Shown here piece after piece: positions 8,618 through 16,684 of a DNA stretch of 35,496 nt. The position numbers and the translations under genes were made by a program. Source of the DNA: Lachnospiraceae bacterium (lineage in GTDB: Bacteria; Bacillota; Clostridia; Lachnospirales; Lachnospiraceae); contig CAAEMZ010000036.1 in the NCBI GenBank assembly GCA_900757195.1, positions 1-35,496 on the forward strand. Reading direction: 5' to 3'. The first letter of the stretch is position 1; the number at the start of each line of letters is the position of its first letter. Under the pieces are notes generated by a model. That model saw nothing but the letters and a program-made list of their open reading frames with translations. It was not told the DNA's origin and made no database searches.

Positions 8618-8667
8618 AAAAACACAAAATCCCGAGCCAAAACCATACCGATGATTTCAGCCCGGGA
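8618..8667 (-). terminator. Intrinsic terminator of purO-purH
   Basis: Arms 8630-8638 and 8659-8667 pair over 9 bp with two wobble pairs. On the minus strand TTTTGTGTTTTT follows at once. It lies 18 bp past the purH stop. Confidence 0.75.
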
Positions 8668-8684
8668 CTTAAAATCGAATTCAA

Positions 8685-9860
8685 TTAATGATGGAAAAGA
8701 CGGATGCCTGTGAATGCCATAGCCATGCCGTATTTATTACATGTTTCGATAACGTTATCATCACGGATAGAACCACCCGGCTGAGCCACGTATTTCACAC
8801 CGCTCTTATGGGCACGTTCGATATTATCGCCAAATGGGAAGAAGGCATCGGAACCAAGAGCTACGTCCTGCATACCGTCAAGCCATGCACGTTTTTCCTC
8901 TCTTGTAAACACTTCCGGTTTTACTTTAAAGATTCTTTCCCATGCGCCGTCAGCCAGAACGTCCATATAATCCTCACCGATATAAAGGTCAATGGCGTTA
9001 TCTCTGTCCGCACGGCCGATTTTATCAACAAACTGAAGATTCAGGACCTTCGGACACTGACGCAGATACCAGTTGTCAGCCTTGCTTCCCGCAAGGCGTG
9101 TACAGTGAATTCTGGACTGCTGTCCGGCACCGATACCAATCGCCTGTCCGCCCTTTGCAAAGCATACGGAGTTTGACTGGGTATATTTCAATGTAATCAG
9201 AGAAATAATCAGATCGATTTTTGCCAGCTCAGGAATTTCTTTATTTTCTGTAACTACATTGGCAAGAAGTTCGTCATCCACTTTCAGTTCATTACGTCCC
9301 TGTTCAAATGTGATGCCGAAAACTTCTTTATGCTCAATCGGAGCCGGAACATAATCCGGATCGATCTGAATCACATTATAATTGCCTTTTTTCTTAGCTT
9401 TTAAGATTTCCAGCGCTTCCGGTTCATATCCCGGTGCAATAACGCCGTCGGAAACTTCTCTTTTAATAATCTTTGCAGTAGAAACATCACAGACATCGGA
9501 AAGTGAAATAAAGTCACCGAAGGAAGACATACGGTCTGCGCCTCTCGCCCTCGCATAAGCACATGCCAGCGGTGATAATTCGCCCAAATCATCCACCCAG
9601 TAAATCTTTTTCAGGACATCATCCATCGGAAGACCTACAGCCGCACCGGCCGGAGATACATGCTTAAAGGATGTCGCAGCCGGAAGTCCTGTGGCTTTTT
9701 TCAGCTCATTCACTAACTGCCAGCCGTTAAAAGCATCCAGGAAATTAATATATCCCGGTTTGCCGTTCAATACAGTGATCGGCAGCTCCCCTTCATTCAT
9801 ATAAATACGGGATGGTTTCTGATTCGGATTACAGCCATACTTTAATTCCAATTCTTTCAT
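8685..9860 (-). CDS. purH: AICAR transformylase, stand-alone (PurH formyltransferase part)
   Basis: This 391-residue enzyme transfers a formyl group from 10-formyl-THF to AICAR, giving FAICAR. Signature residues are KHVSPAG (K66, H67), KYTQSNS (225-231), GAGQQSR (244-250), SDAFFPFGDNI and AQPGGSIRDD. The MGS-like cyclohydrolase domain that forms the N-terminus of bifunctional PurH is missing. The ATG at 9860 was chosen for its AGGAGGAG site; the longer reading from 9935 adds 25 residues that overlap purO. The missing activity is supplied by purO, which ends 10 bp upstream, so the two are one operon. Confidence 0.93.
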   Translation of the reverse strand: MKELELKYGCNPNQKPSRIYMNEGELPITVLNGKPGYINFLDAFNGWQLVNELKKATGLPAATSFKHVSPAGAAVGLPMDDVLKKIYWVDDLGELSPLACAYARARGADRMSSFGDFISLSDVCDVSTAKIIKREVSDGVIAPGYEPEALEILKAKKKGNYNVIQIDPDYVPAPIEHKEVFGITFEQGRNELKVDDELLANVVTENKEIPELAKIDLIISLITLKYTQSNSVCFAKGGQAIGIGAGQQSRIHCTRLAGSKADNWYLRQCPKVLNLQFVDKIGRADRDNAIDLYIGEDYMDVLADGAWERIFKVKPEVFTREEKRAWLDGMQDVALGSDAFFPFGDNIERAHKSGVKYVAQPGGSIRDDNVIETCNKYGMAMAFTGIRLFHH

Positions 9861-9870
9861 GATGCTCCTC

Positions 9871-10584
9871 CTATTTATTTTTATTAACGATACGTGTTTC
9901 CCATGTACCATTTTCAAGATTAATGTAACGTACAAACAGAGAAACCTTATTCTCTTCGTTTAAACTGTTCCAGATGCGGTCTGTAAATGTGTCAATATCG
10001 CCTTCGATATCAATCCATTCCGGCTCGCCTTCGAAACTCGGCAGAGGATTTCCATCTCCCATATATGTATGAATGAAATGTCCTTCACCGTTAAACGGGT
10101 TGTTATATGCAAATGTATAGCGGTTGCATCCTTCCGGACGTCCGTTATTACTCTTTAAAATGGATAAGGCATAGTTAAAGCCGCCGTTGTCATGATGAAT
10201 AACACCTGAAATACGCGGTGTGAAGTTTGGTGCATCCGGTTCAAACTCTCTTGTGCGCAGTGACTGTTCAAAGGTCTGCTGTTTATCCATTAAATCATAA
10301 ACCGTATCTGTCTGATCGCCGTTTGTAACGATGGTCTTATTGCCGAGAACACGTACCGGGGCATAAATAATCAGGCTTGGGTCTGTCAGCTTTGACGGGT
10401 CAAAGGCTTCTGTACGAATTCCCTGTCCGTCTTCCACAAAAACGCGATTACGGCTGTTTTCACTGCGTCCCATAATAAAATATGCAGTCACAGCACATGT
10501 GCCATCGGCAGATTTTCCGATAATAATTCCTCTTCCAGGATAAGCATTGGTTTTCAGTTGTTTTTCAATTGATAACTTTTCCAT
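9871..10584 (-). CDS. purO: IMP cyclohydrolase, archaeal PurO-type
   Basis: This 237-residue protein matches the IMP_cyclohyd (PurO-like) family first known from archaea, with GRGIIIGKS near 18-26, TAYFIMGRS near 54-62 and RNRVFVEDG near 66-74. It closes FAICAR to IMP, the last step of de novo purine synthesis. It lies directly upstream of the stand-alone AICAR transformylase, so this pair replaces bifunctional PurH. A GGAGG site precedes the ATG, and a good promoter ends about 27 bp upstream. Similar split pairs are found in several Clostridia, so this is not unique. Confidence 0.9.
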   Translation of the reverse strand: MEKLSIEKQLKTNAYPGRGIIIGKSADGTCAVTAYFIMGRSENSRNRVFVEDGQGIRTEAFDPSKLTDPSLIIYAPVRVLGNKTIVTNGDQTDTVYDLMDKQQTFEQSLRTREFEPDAPNFTPRISGVIHHDNGGFNYALSILKSNNGRPEGCNRYTFAYNNPFNGEGHFIHTYMGDGNPLPSFEGEPEWIDIEGDIDTFTDRIWNSLNEENKVSLFVRYINLENGTWETRIVNKNK

Positions 10585-10611
10585 CAGTATTCCTCCTTAT
10601 TAATCACCTGA

Positions 10612-10640
10612 ATTATATCATTTATGCTTATATTTGGCAA
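10612..10640 (-). promoter_or_regulatory. purO: Promoter of purO-purH
   Basis: The minus strand has TTGCCA (10640-10635), a 17-bp spacer and TGA-TATAAT (box 10617-10612). This is close to the sigma-A consensus, with an extended -10. The leader is short (about 20 nt), so no riboswitch fits between promoter and start. Confidence 0.8.
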
Positions 10641-10669
10641 CTGATTTTGTTGTACAGAAAAAGGTTCTT

Positions 10670-11173
10670 TTACAGGGTATTTTTATCTTCTTCCAGAATA
10701 ACTTTCCACGCCGTTTTCAGCCGTTCCAGATTCCAGGCCGCATTGGCCGGGCTTGTTGAGGGCAGCTTTACCGCTTCAATTCCCGTCCTCTCCAAAATAT
10801 ATTTCTTATAAAGGTTCCAGGACGTCGCACCGTTGGCAAAAATACAGTGAATTGAACTTTCTGACAGAATTTTTGTGAAGTCATTAGGAACAACGTCTTT
10901 AATACTGCTGTCACTGGAACCTGTAATCCGGCAGGAGGCAATAACATCCCAGACGGCAATATGATGGTCCAGCAGCATTTTTTTCTTTTCCTCCACCGTC
11001 TCCGGCAGCGGCACATTCAAAAGTCCCGAAAGCACCTTCCAGAAACGATTCTGCGGGTGGCCGTAGAAAAATCCGCTTTCCCGTGATTTAACAGAGGGAA
11101 AGCTTCCGAGGATCAATACCCGGGAATTCTTATCATATACCGGGTCAATTTCATGTTTTATCGGTAAACTCAT
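10670..11173 (-). CDS. DNA-deoxyinosine glycosylase / UDG-superfamily protein
   Basis: This 167-residue protein belongs to the uracil-DNA glycosylase superfamily. Motif 1 is GSFPS (23-27), followed by GFFYGHPQNRFW (34-45); the C-terminal motif is PSTSPAN (138-144). This pattern is that of the small Mug-like group, including the family-6 hypoxanthine-DNA glycosylases. It would remove deaminated bases to start base excision repair. It follows the phospholipase D-like gene by 20 bp, probably in one transcript. The purO promoter lies just past its stop. The exact base preference is not readable. Confidence 0.82.
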   Translation of the reverse strand: MSLPIKHEIDPVYDKNSRVLILGSFPSVKSRESGFFYGHPQNRFWKVLSGLLNVPLPETVEEKKKMLLDHHIAVWDVIASCRITGSSDSSIKDVVPNDFTKILSESSIHCIFANGATSWNLYKKYILERTGIEAVKLPSTSPANAAWNLERLKTAWKVILEEDKNTL

Positions 11174-11193
11174 TATCTCACTCCTGAATCATT

Positions 11194-12615
11194 TTATATA
11201 ACATATCGAAAAGGACTTAATACAAAACCGATCAGCTTCATCAAAACTCTTTTTCCTGAAGATACCGCCCGCACGGTCACATGTTCCGGCACTTCATAAG
11301 TCGTTTCATCAATAACCTTCCGGCAGTCTTTTTCAAGGATATCCATATTTCCCTGAAGCTCCTCCGTCAGTTCCTTACTTTTAACAACCAGCATCATCTC
11401 TGTATCCATATATGTGCTCCGAAGATCAAAATTATAGGAGCCGATAACAGAAATATCTCCGTTCATCGTGATCGATTTTCCATGGGTCGATGTGCCTCCG
11501 TCATATTCATAAAGGGTAAATCCGGTTGCCAGAACATCCGGCTTGTTCCTCAGATAATCGCTGGAGGCAACGATATTATCGCCGTTTTCCACCGAATTAA
11601 TAACCATTTTGGCTTCTTCGGCCGCCGATGCTGTCTCCGAAAGACGTTCATACATATAATCATTGCAGACAATATATGGCGTATGTAAATCAATTTTTTT
11701 CGAAGATTTCATCAATTCTGTCAGCGTATAAAAAACAATCGGTTCTTTTCCGTAAATCCCTGTAGGATTTGTCACAAGTTCCACACCGTCAATCGGCACC
11801 GTCGCAGCTTCATAGTCATAGTCTGAAAAAAGCTCCGGAAATTCCGATGTCAGATACATATAACGCTCTCTCAGCAATTCCCTCTGAGCCACAACCTTTG
11901 GATGCTCCGCCAGACTCTCATCCCCATGAAAATCCCGGCAGTATTTCGAATTCCATACGGATTCAAAATAGGTTTCCAGCTTTGCCATCGAACCGGGCTG
12001 CTCCGGTTTTGTATTATATATGAGGACTTCTCTGTCCAGACTGTTGTTTTCCTGTTCATAATTTCCGATAAAATAATCAAAAGTATTTCTGCCGCCGATC
12101 ATATATGCCTGATAATCCACCATAATATATTTATCATGCATACGTCCCTGAAGCCGCCACGGCAGAAGAATATTCACCGGATTATACAGACGAATCTCAA
12201 CATTCGGATGGGTGGAAACTGCATAAAACAAAGGCTTTCCCTCCATTCTCAGAAATCCGCTGATACCATCCACAAGAATCTGCACCCGGACGCCCGCATC
12301 GGCTTTATGTAAAATCACCGACAAAATATCCTCCGTGCTCTGCCCCTCCCGCATATCGAATGTGGACAGAACGATTCTTTCCTTTGCGCCGTTTAAAAGC
12401 CGCAGACGTTCTTCCCAGGCGCTCTCTCCGGTTTCAAGAATCGAAGCCCGTTCTCCTCCCGCCGGGTTCTGAAAAAACTGATTCACATCCACTGAAGCAG
12501 CCGTTTCCTTTGAAATTTTTTTATAGCCTGCAAAAGGCGCCATTGCTCCAACCAGAATATACAGCACAACGGCAAGGACCAGACATGTAATCCCGTACTT
12601 TTTTATAAACAACAT
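11194..12615 (-). CDS. Phospholipase D-family protein (cardiolipin synthase-like)
   Basis: This 473-residue protein has one N-terminal membrane helix (about 9-29) and two HKD motifs: HDKYIMVD (H160, K162, D167) with GGRN at 174-177, and HGKSITMNGD (H378, K380, D387) with GSYNFD. Two motifs in one chain form one active site, so it should be an active phosphatidyl transferase or phosphodiesterase at the membrane face. The closest role would be cardiolipin synthesis, but the single helix and the one-residue longer spacing in the second motif make that uncertain. It is followed by the glycosylase gene after 20 bp. Confidence 0.85.
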   Translation of the reverse strand: MLFIKKYGITCLVLAVVLYILVGAMAPFAGYKKISKETAASVDVNQFFQNPAGGERASILETGESAWEERLRLLNGAKERIVLSTFDMREGQSTEDILSVILHKADAGVRVQILVDGISGFLRMEGKPLFYAVSTHPNVEIRLYNPVNILLPWRLQGRMHDKYIMVDYQAYMIGGRNTFDYFIGNYEQENNSLDREVLIYNTKPEQPGSMAKLETYFESVWNSKYCRDFHGDESLAEHPKVVAQRELLRERYMYLTSEFPELFSDYDYEAATVPIDGVELVTNPTGIYGKEPIVFYTLTELMKSSKKIDLHTPYIVCNDYMYERLSETASAAEEAKMVINSVENGDNIVASSDYLRNKPDVLATGFTLYEYDGGTSTHGKSITMNGDISVIGSYNFDLRSTYMDTEMMLVVKSKELTEELQGNMDILEKDCRKVIDETTYEVPEHVTVRAVSSGKRVLMKLIGFVLSPFRYVI

Positions 12616-12649
12616 TCTTTACCGCTTCCTTTCCTGATTCGTAGTAAGT

Positions 12650-12658
12650 ATTGTAGCA
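12650..12658 (-). promoter_or_regulatory. Extended -10 for the PLD-like gene
   Basis: The minus strand reads TGCTACAAT. No clear -35 is seen. It would place a start about 28 bases before the ATG at 12615. Confidence 0.4.
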
Positions 12659-12717
12659 CAACTTTTTGGTAATAATTATTAAAAATTTATGAATATTTAT
12701 CTTTTTCTTGAACTTTC

Positions 12718-12726
12718 TGCTATAAA
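12718..12726 (+). promoter_or_regulatory. Extended -10 for the alarmone synthetase gene
   Basis: The plus strand reads TGCTATAAA. No good -35 is seen. The leader would be about 60 nt. Confidence 0.45.
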
Positions 12727-12793
12727 CTGTTAAGCTTTTTATAGAGAAGAAATTCTTATCCCAAAAGAAAATACACTTACAGGAGACAAAATT

Positions 12794-13456
12794 ATGGAGG
12801 GTTTTACACCATTACTTTTTGAAGATATTAAAGGGTCTGAACGTCCCGAAATTATTCTCGCAAATGCTCCGAAATTTAAGGAGCTGATTATGCAGTACGA
12901 ATGTGCCATTATGGAAGTTCACACAAAGCTGCACGTTTTAAACAATGAATTTTCCCACCTTCACCAGAGGAATCCGATTGAAACGATTAAAACACGAATT
13001 AAAACGCCGACAAGCATCCTTGAGAAATTAAACCGCCGGAATCTTCCCCTCTGTGTGGAAACACTGGAAAACGACCTGACGGATATCGCCGGAATCCGGG
13101 TCATATGCCCATTTCCGGATGATATCTATAACGTGGCTGAACTGCTGACCAATCAGGATGACGTTGTCCTTGTTGCCCGAAAGGATTATATTAAAAATCC
13201 AAAGAAAAACGGCTACCGGAGCCTTCATCTGATTATTGAAATTCCTATATTCCTTGCCAGCGGCAAAAAGAATATGAAAGTTGAAGTACAGCTTCGCACG
13301 ATCGCCATGGATTTCTGGGCGAGCCTCGATCACAAACTGCGCTATAAACAGGATTTAAAAAATTCCGAGGAAATCACTCTCGAACTTAAACAGTGTGCCG
13401 ATACCATCGCCGGCGTTGACTTAAAGATGCAGAACATACGAAAAAAAATCCAGTAA
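12794..13456 (+). CDS. relQ: Small alarmone synthetase, (p)ppGpp synthetase without hydrolase domain
   Basis: This 220-residue protein has a RelA/SpoT synthetase domain: TRIKTPTSILEKL (67-79), DLTDIAGIRVICPF (94-107), KNGYRSLHL (138-146) and VEVQLRT (163-169, catalytic Glu164). There is no HD hydrolase, TGS or ACT domain, so it makes alarmone but does not degrade it, as in RelQ/YjbM or RelP/YwaC. RelQ is closer in length and C-terminal helix, but I am not certain between the two. AGGAGA precedes the ATG. It is a single-gene unit closed by a strong terminator. Confidence 0.87.
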   Translation: MEGFTPLLFEDIKGSERPEIILANAPKFKELIMQYECAIMEVHTKLHVLNNEFSHLHQRNPIETIKTRIKTPTSILEKLNRRNLPLCVETLENDLTDIAGIRVICPFPDDIYNVAELLTNQDDVVLVARKDYIKNPKKNGYRSLHLIIEIPIFLASGKKNMKVEVQLRTIAMDFWASLDHKLRYKQDLKNSEEITLELKQCADTIAGVDLKMQNIRKKIQ

Positions 13457-13495
13457 AAAGCCGGCTTCTTTTCAAAAAGAAAAGAAGCCGGTTTT
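13454..13495. terminator. Bidirectional terminator between relQ and sufB
   Basis: A perfect 13-bp stem (13460-13472 with 13478-13490) has an AAAAA loop. TTTTT follows on the plus strand, and a run of A before the stem gives TTTTT on the minus strand. It serves both converging genes. Confidence 0.92.
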
Positions 13496-13525
13496 TCATT
13501 TTCAATATCTGTGGATTCAAAACAA

Positions 13526-14449
13526 TCAATCCAGGAAAGCATCCACGATAACCGCTTCTGCTTCTTCCTCTGTCATGCCGAGGGTTCTGAGTTTAATCAA
13601 CTGTTCATTATTAATTCTTCCGATTGCCGCTTCATGAATGATCGAAGCATCCAGATGTCTGGCATTGATTTCCGGGATGGAGCAGACTTCCGCTTTATCC
13701 ATAATGATCGAATCGCACTGGACATGGGCGTGGCAGGCTGCGTTTCCGATGGCCTTCGGATGGAAGGTCTGAGAAGATTCACCTTTGGCTACGGAACGGG
13801 AGGCGATTTTTGCCGCACTGCCTTCGCCGTTCATCTGTACTTCCATATTGGAAACTACGGTCTGTTTATCATGGGTCATCAAACGTTCTGTCACAAAAAG
13901 CTTTGATTTTTCCCCCATGAAAACATCGGTTTCACGAACGCTGGAATCCACGCCCTTAATCTGAGCTGTATCCAGTGTAAACACGGCGCCTTCTTCCAGA
14001 TAGATTTTCGTCACCGGATTCAAGATTTTTTCTCCGGTGCCTTCGCCCTCGCCATAATGCTTTTCTTCATAGCGGACATTGGCATTTTTCCCTACATGAA
14101 AACTGTGGATACCGTCATGGCGGGTATCATTGCATCCCGCATTATGGATACCGCAGCCGGCAACGATGATCACATCCGCACCCTCTGCGATATAAAAATC
14201 ATTATAAACCACATCCGTCATACCGGAAGCACTGACAACCACCGGGATATGCACCTGTTCTCCCTGGGCATTACCATCAATATAAACGTCAATACCGTTT
14301 TTATCCTCTTTACGTTTAATCTTTATATGTTCACTGTCTCCGTGGCAGAGAGCCTGTCCATTATAACGGAGATTATAGGCTCCTTCCTGCTTAAAGGTGC
14401 CATTATCAATCACCTTCAGAACGTCCTGAGTAATCTTATCGATTTCCAT
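13526..14449 (-). CDS. sufB: Short SufB/SufD-family Fe-S scaffold (SMS-type SufB)
   Basis: This 307-residue SufBD-family protein is well short of SufB (about 470) and SufD (about 420). The beta-helix core ends with HVQCDSII (QCDS 244-247) and IHEAAIGRINNEQLIKLR (271-288), which match the SufB/SufD C-terminal core. Judged by eye, the E. coli SufB Cys405 position is Ala here, while Cys residues occur at 99, 106, 239, 245 and 256. It follows sufC by 16 bp with AGGAGG. With only SufC and one SufB it fits the minimal SUF system (SMS) described for many anaerobes. No sufS, sufU, sufD or sufE is beside it. Confidence 0.87.
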   Translation of the reverse strand: MEIDKITQDVLKVIDNGTFKQEGAYNLRYNGQALCHGDSEHIKIKRKEDKNGIDVYIDGNAQGEQVHIPVVVSASGMTDVVYNDFYIAEGADVIIVAGCGIHNAGCNDTRHDGIHSFHVGKNANVRYEEKHYGEGEGTGEKILNPVTKIYLEEGAVFTLDTAQIKGVDSSVRETDVFMGEKSKLFVTERLMTHDKQTVVSNMEVQMNGEGSAAKIASRSVAKGESSQTFHPKAIGNAACHAHVQCDSIIMDKAEVCSIPEINARHLDASIIHEAAIGRINNEQLIKLRTLGMTEEEAEAVIVDAFLD

Positions 14450-14465
14450 TTTAAATAACCTCCTG

Positions 14466-15197
14466 TCAATCCTTCATATATTTACAGCCCGCTTCACCGC
14501 TGTCAAGAAGTTCAGGCATCACTTCGTCCTTTGTACCGATCTGCTGGATCCGTCCGTTATTAATCACCATAATACGGTCAGCCATCTGGATAATCCGTTC
14601 CTGATGAGAAATGATGATAATCGTTTCTTTTTTCTGTTTATGCATTTCTTCAAATTGCTGTACCAGCATGGAAAAACTCCAGAGGTCGATTCCGGCTTCC
14701 GGTTCATCAAAAATACAAAGTTTATGAGGTTTTGAGAAAGCTGTCGCAATCTCGATACGTTTCATCTCTCCACCGGATAAGGTAGAATCCACCTGACGAT
14801 CAATATATTCCATCGCACAGAGCCCGACATTACTCAATAACTTACAACATTCGTCTTCGGTCAGTTCACCGCCGGAAGCAAGCTGCAGCAGATGCTTCAC
14901 CGTCATTCCCTTGAAACGCGGCGGCTGCTGGAAAGCAAAGCCGATGCCGGCCTTTGCTCTGTGGTCAATATCATATTCTGTAATATCTTCTCCGTCCAGA
15001 AGAATCTGTCCGGCAGTCTGGGCTTTAATCCCCATCAGCAGCGAAGCCATCGTCGATTTTCCTCCGCCGTTTGGTCCGGTAATTACCAGCATCTCGCCAT
15101 CAGCCACATCAAAGCTGATATCATCTATAATTTTTAATGTCTGTCCGTTTTCTACCACTTCATAGGACAGATTATTTACCTGAAGCATTTTATTCAA
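14466..15197 (-). CDS. sufC: SufC, ATPase of the Fe-S assembly complex
   Basis: This 243-residue ABC ATPase has Walker A GPNGGGKST (41-49), a Q-loop at FAFQQPPRFKG (88-98), signature LSGGEMKR (140-147) and Walker B CIFDEPEAGIDLWS (161-174). The FDEPEAGIDLWS form is typical of SufC. It is a soluble ATPase that drives conformational change in the SufB scaffold. It is the first gene of a two-gene operon with sufB. The ATG at 15197 has AAAGGA upstream. Confidence 0.92.
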   Translation of the reverse strand: MNKMLQVNNLSYEVVENGQTLKIIDDISFDVADGEMLVITGPNGGGKSTMASLLMGIKAQTAGQILLDGEDITEYDIDHRAKAGIGFAFQQPPRFKGMTVKHLLQLASGGELTEDECCKLLSNVGLCAMEYIDRQVDSTLSGGEMKRIEIATAFSKPHKLCIFDEPEAGIDLWSFSMLVQQFEEMHKQKKETIIIISHQERIIQMADRIMVINNGRIQQIGTKDEVMPELLDSGEAGCKYMKD

Positions 15198-15238
15198 TCC
15201 TTTCTAAACATATATTTTGTCGATTGCCCCAATATGAT

Positions 15239-15266
15239 ATTATATCATTAACCCCCGAATTCACAA
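15239..15266 (-). promoter_or_regulatory. sufC: Promoter of sufC-sufB with a palindromic -10
   Basis: The minus strand has TTGTGA (15266-15261), a 16-bp spacer and TGA-TATAAT (box 15244-15239). The -10 lies inside a perfect AT-rich dyad, ATGATAT-T-ATATCAT (15234-15248). The dyad could be a regulator site; no Rrf2/IscR gene is nearby. Confidence 0.65.
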
Positions 15267-15347
15267 TAGATTTTTTTGCTCTTTTTAAAATACCCTGTAA
15301 AATTGTGGGATTTATCGGACTGCCCTCCGGTTTTCCGGCGGTATAAA

Positions 15348-15377
15348 TTGACATTCCGTCTTTTCTGACGGTATAAT
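15348..15377 (+). promoter_or_regulatory. Promoter of the DUF4317 gene
   Basis: TTGACA (15348-15353), an 18-bp spacer and TATAAT (15372-15377) give both consensus boxes. The spacer holds a short dyad, CCGTC/GACGG. The leader is about 41 nt, with AAGGCGG before the ATG. Confidence 0.85.
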
Positions 15378-15424
15378 AGGAAAGCATGGCTTCAGCCATA
15401 GATTGATATAAAGGCGGAATACCT

Positions 15425-16600
15425 ATGAATAAAAAAGAAATCAGTGAAATAAAAAAACAGTTTACACCGTCCCGATGTGCGATCACACGGATATGCGGCT
15501 GCTATGTCAATGGTGAAAAAGAAAAAAAAGCCCAGATGAAAGAAATGTTCCTCTCTCTTCCGGAAGAAGAGATGTTCAAATATTTTGATATTTTCCGTAA
15601 AACCCTTTCCGGAACCCTTGGAAAGAACCTGGTCAACATGGAATTTCCCATGGAAACCGAAGATTACGGCGGTACTCAGGCCTTTCTCATGTCTCTTCGT
15701 GAAAGCCAGTTAAACGACCCGAATCTGCTCAACGAATTTTATGATAAGGTCATCGAATCCTACGATAACGGAGAACATTATCTGATCCTGCTTATTCACT
15801 CCGTTTACGATGTTCCAGGAAAGACCACCGACGGTCTGGAAATGGACGATGCTTCGGATGAAGTTTACGACCACATTCTCTGTGCCATCTGCCCGGTAAA
15901 GCTTTCAAAGCCGGGGCTCTCCTATCAGGCGGAGATCAATGAATTCCACGACCGGATACGCGACTGGATCGTCGATATGCCGGAAGTCGGCTTCTTATTT
16001 CCGGCATTTAATGACCGGAGCACAGATATCCATAATATTCTCTACTACACAAAAAATCCGGAGGACCTGCGAAACAGCCTGGTCGACCGCCTTCTCGGAT
16101 GCGTTCTTCCTTTAACTGCCAAAAGCCAGAAGGAAACATTTCAGACCCTCATCGAAGATACCCTCACCGGAGAGGGGGATTATGAAATCGTCCGGACGAT
16201 CCATGAAAATCTTACAGAAATGATTGAAGAAAAAAAAGAAGAACCGGAACCCCTGATTCTTGATAAAACCGATATAAAAAAACTGCTTTCAAACAGCGGC
16301 GTTGCACCGGAAAAGCTGGAAAATCTTGAAAAACAGATGGACGAGGTTCCTCCCGTACCCTTTATGGCCTCAAACATTGCCAACATCCGTAAATTTGAAG
16401 TCAAAACCCCGGATGTGGTCGTTCAGGTCAATCCTTCCAGGGCCGATCTGGTTGAAACACGCATCATTGACGGCCGTCAGTGCATTGTCATTGAAATCAA
16501 TGATGCCGTCGAAGTCAACGGCATCCCGGTCCGCTTCCGCAGCTCCGATGAAAACATATCTCCGGAAGATACATATGAAAATACAGAAGATATCTTCTAA
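15425..16600 (+). CDS. DUF4317-family protein
   Basis: This 391-residue protein matches DUF4317, a family of unknown function common in Clostridia; the N-terminus (EISEIKKQFTPSRCAITRICGCYV) is its hallmark. It has no signal peptide or membrane helix. It is rich in Asp and Glu, with a charged EEKKEEPEP stretch near 262-270. It is a single gene with a consensus promoter and its own terminator, so it is probably well expressed. Neighbours (suf genes, adenosine deaminase) give no clear hint of its job. I do not assign a function. Confidence 0.85.
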   Translation: MNKKEISEIKKQFTPSRCAITRICGCYVNGEKEKKAQMKEMFLSLPEEEMFKYFDIFRKTLSGTLGKNLVNMEFPMETEDYGGTQAFLMSLRESQLNDPNLLNEFYDKVIESYDNGEHYLILLIHSVYDVPGKTTDGLEMDDASDEVYDHILCAICPVKLSKPGLSYQAEINEFHDRIRDWIVDMPEVGFLFPAFNDRSTDIHNILYYTKNPEDLRNSLVDRLLGCVLPLTAKSQKETFQTLIEDTLTGEGDYEIVRTIHENLTEMIEEKKEEPEPLILDKTDIKKLLSNSGVAPEKLENLEKQMDEVPPVPFMASNIANIRKFEVKTPDVVVQVNPSRADLVETRIIDGRQCIVIEINDAVEVNGIPVRFRSSDENISPEDTYENTEDIF

Positions 16601-16615
16601 CTCTTATAGAATTAA

Positions 16616-16659
16616 AAGAAACGGTGCCCCTCCTTTTTGAGGCTGCACCATTTCTTTTT
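16616..16659. terminator. Terminator between DUF4317 gene and adenosine deaminase gene
   Basis: An outer stem (16616-16627 with 16645-16656, one mismatch) and an inner CCTC/GAGG stem are followed by TTTTT on the plus strand. The A-rich 5' flank lets it work on the minus strand too. Confidence 0.8.
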
Positions 16660-16684
16660 ATGCTGCAAAAGATAATATTACCGC

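Noticed and set aside
10585..10669. Purine riboswitch upstream of purO
   Set aside because: The promoter lies too close to the ATG (about 20 nt leader) for any aptamer.
15190..15486. A 98-codon minus-strand frame between sufC and the DUF4317 gene
   Set aside because: It overlaps both the suf promoter and the DUF4317 start and promoter; no family match.
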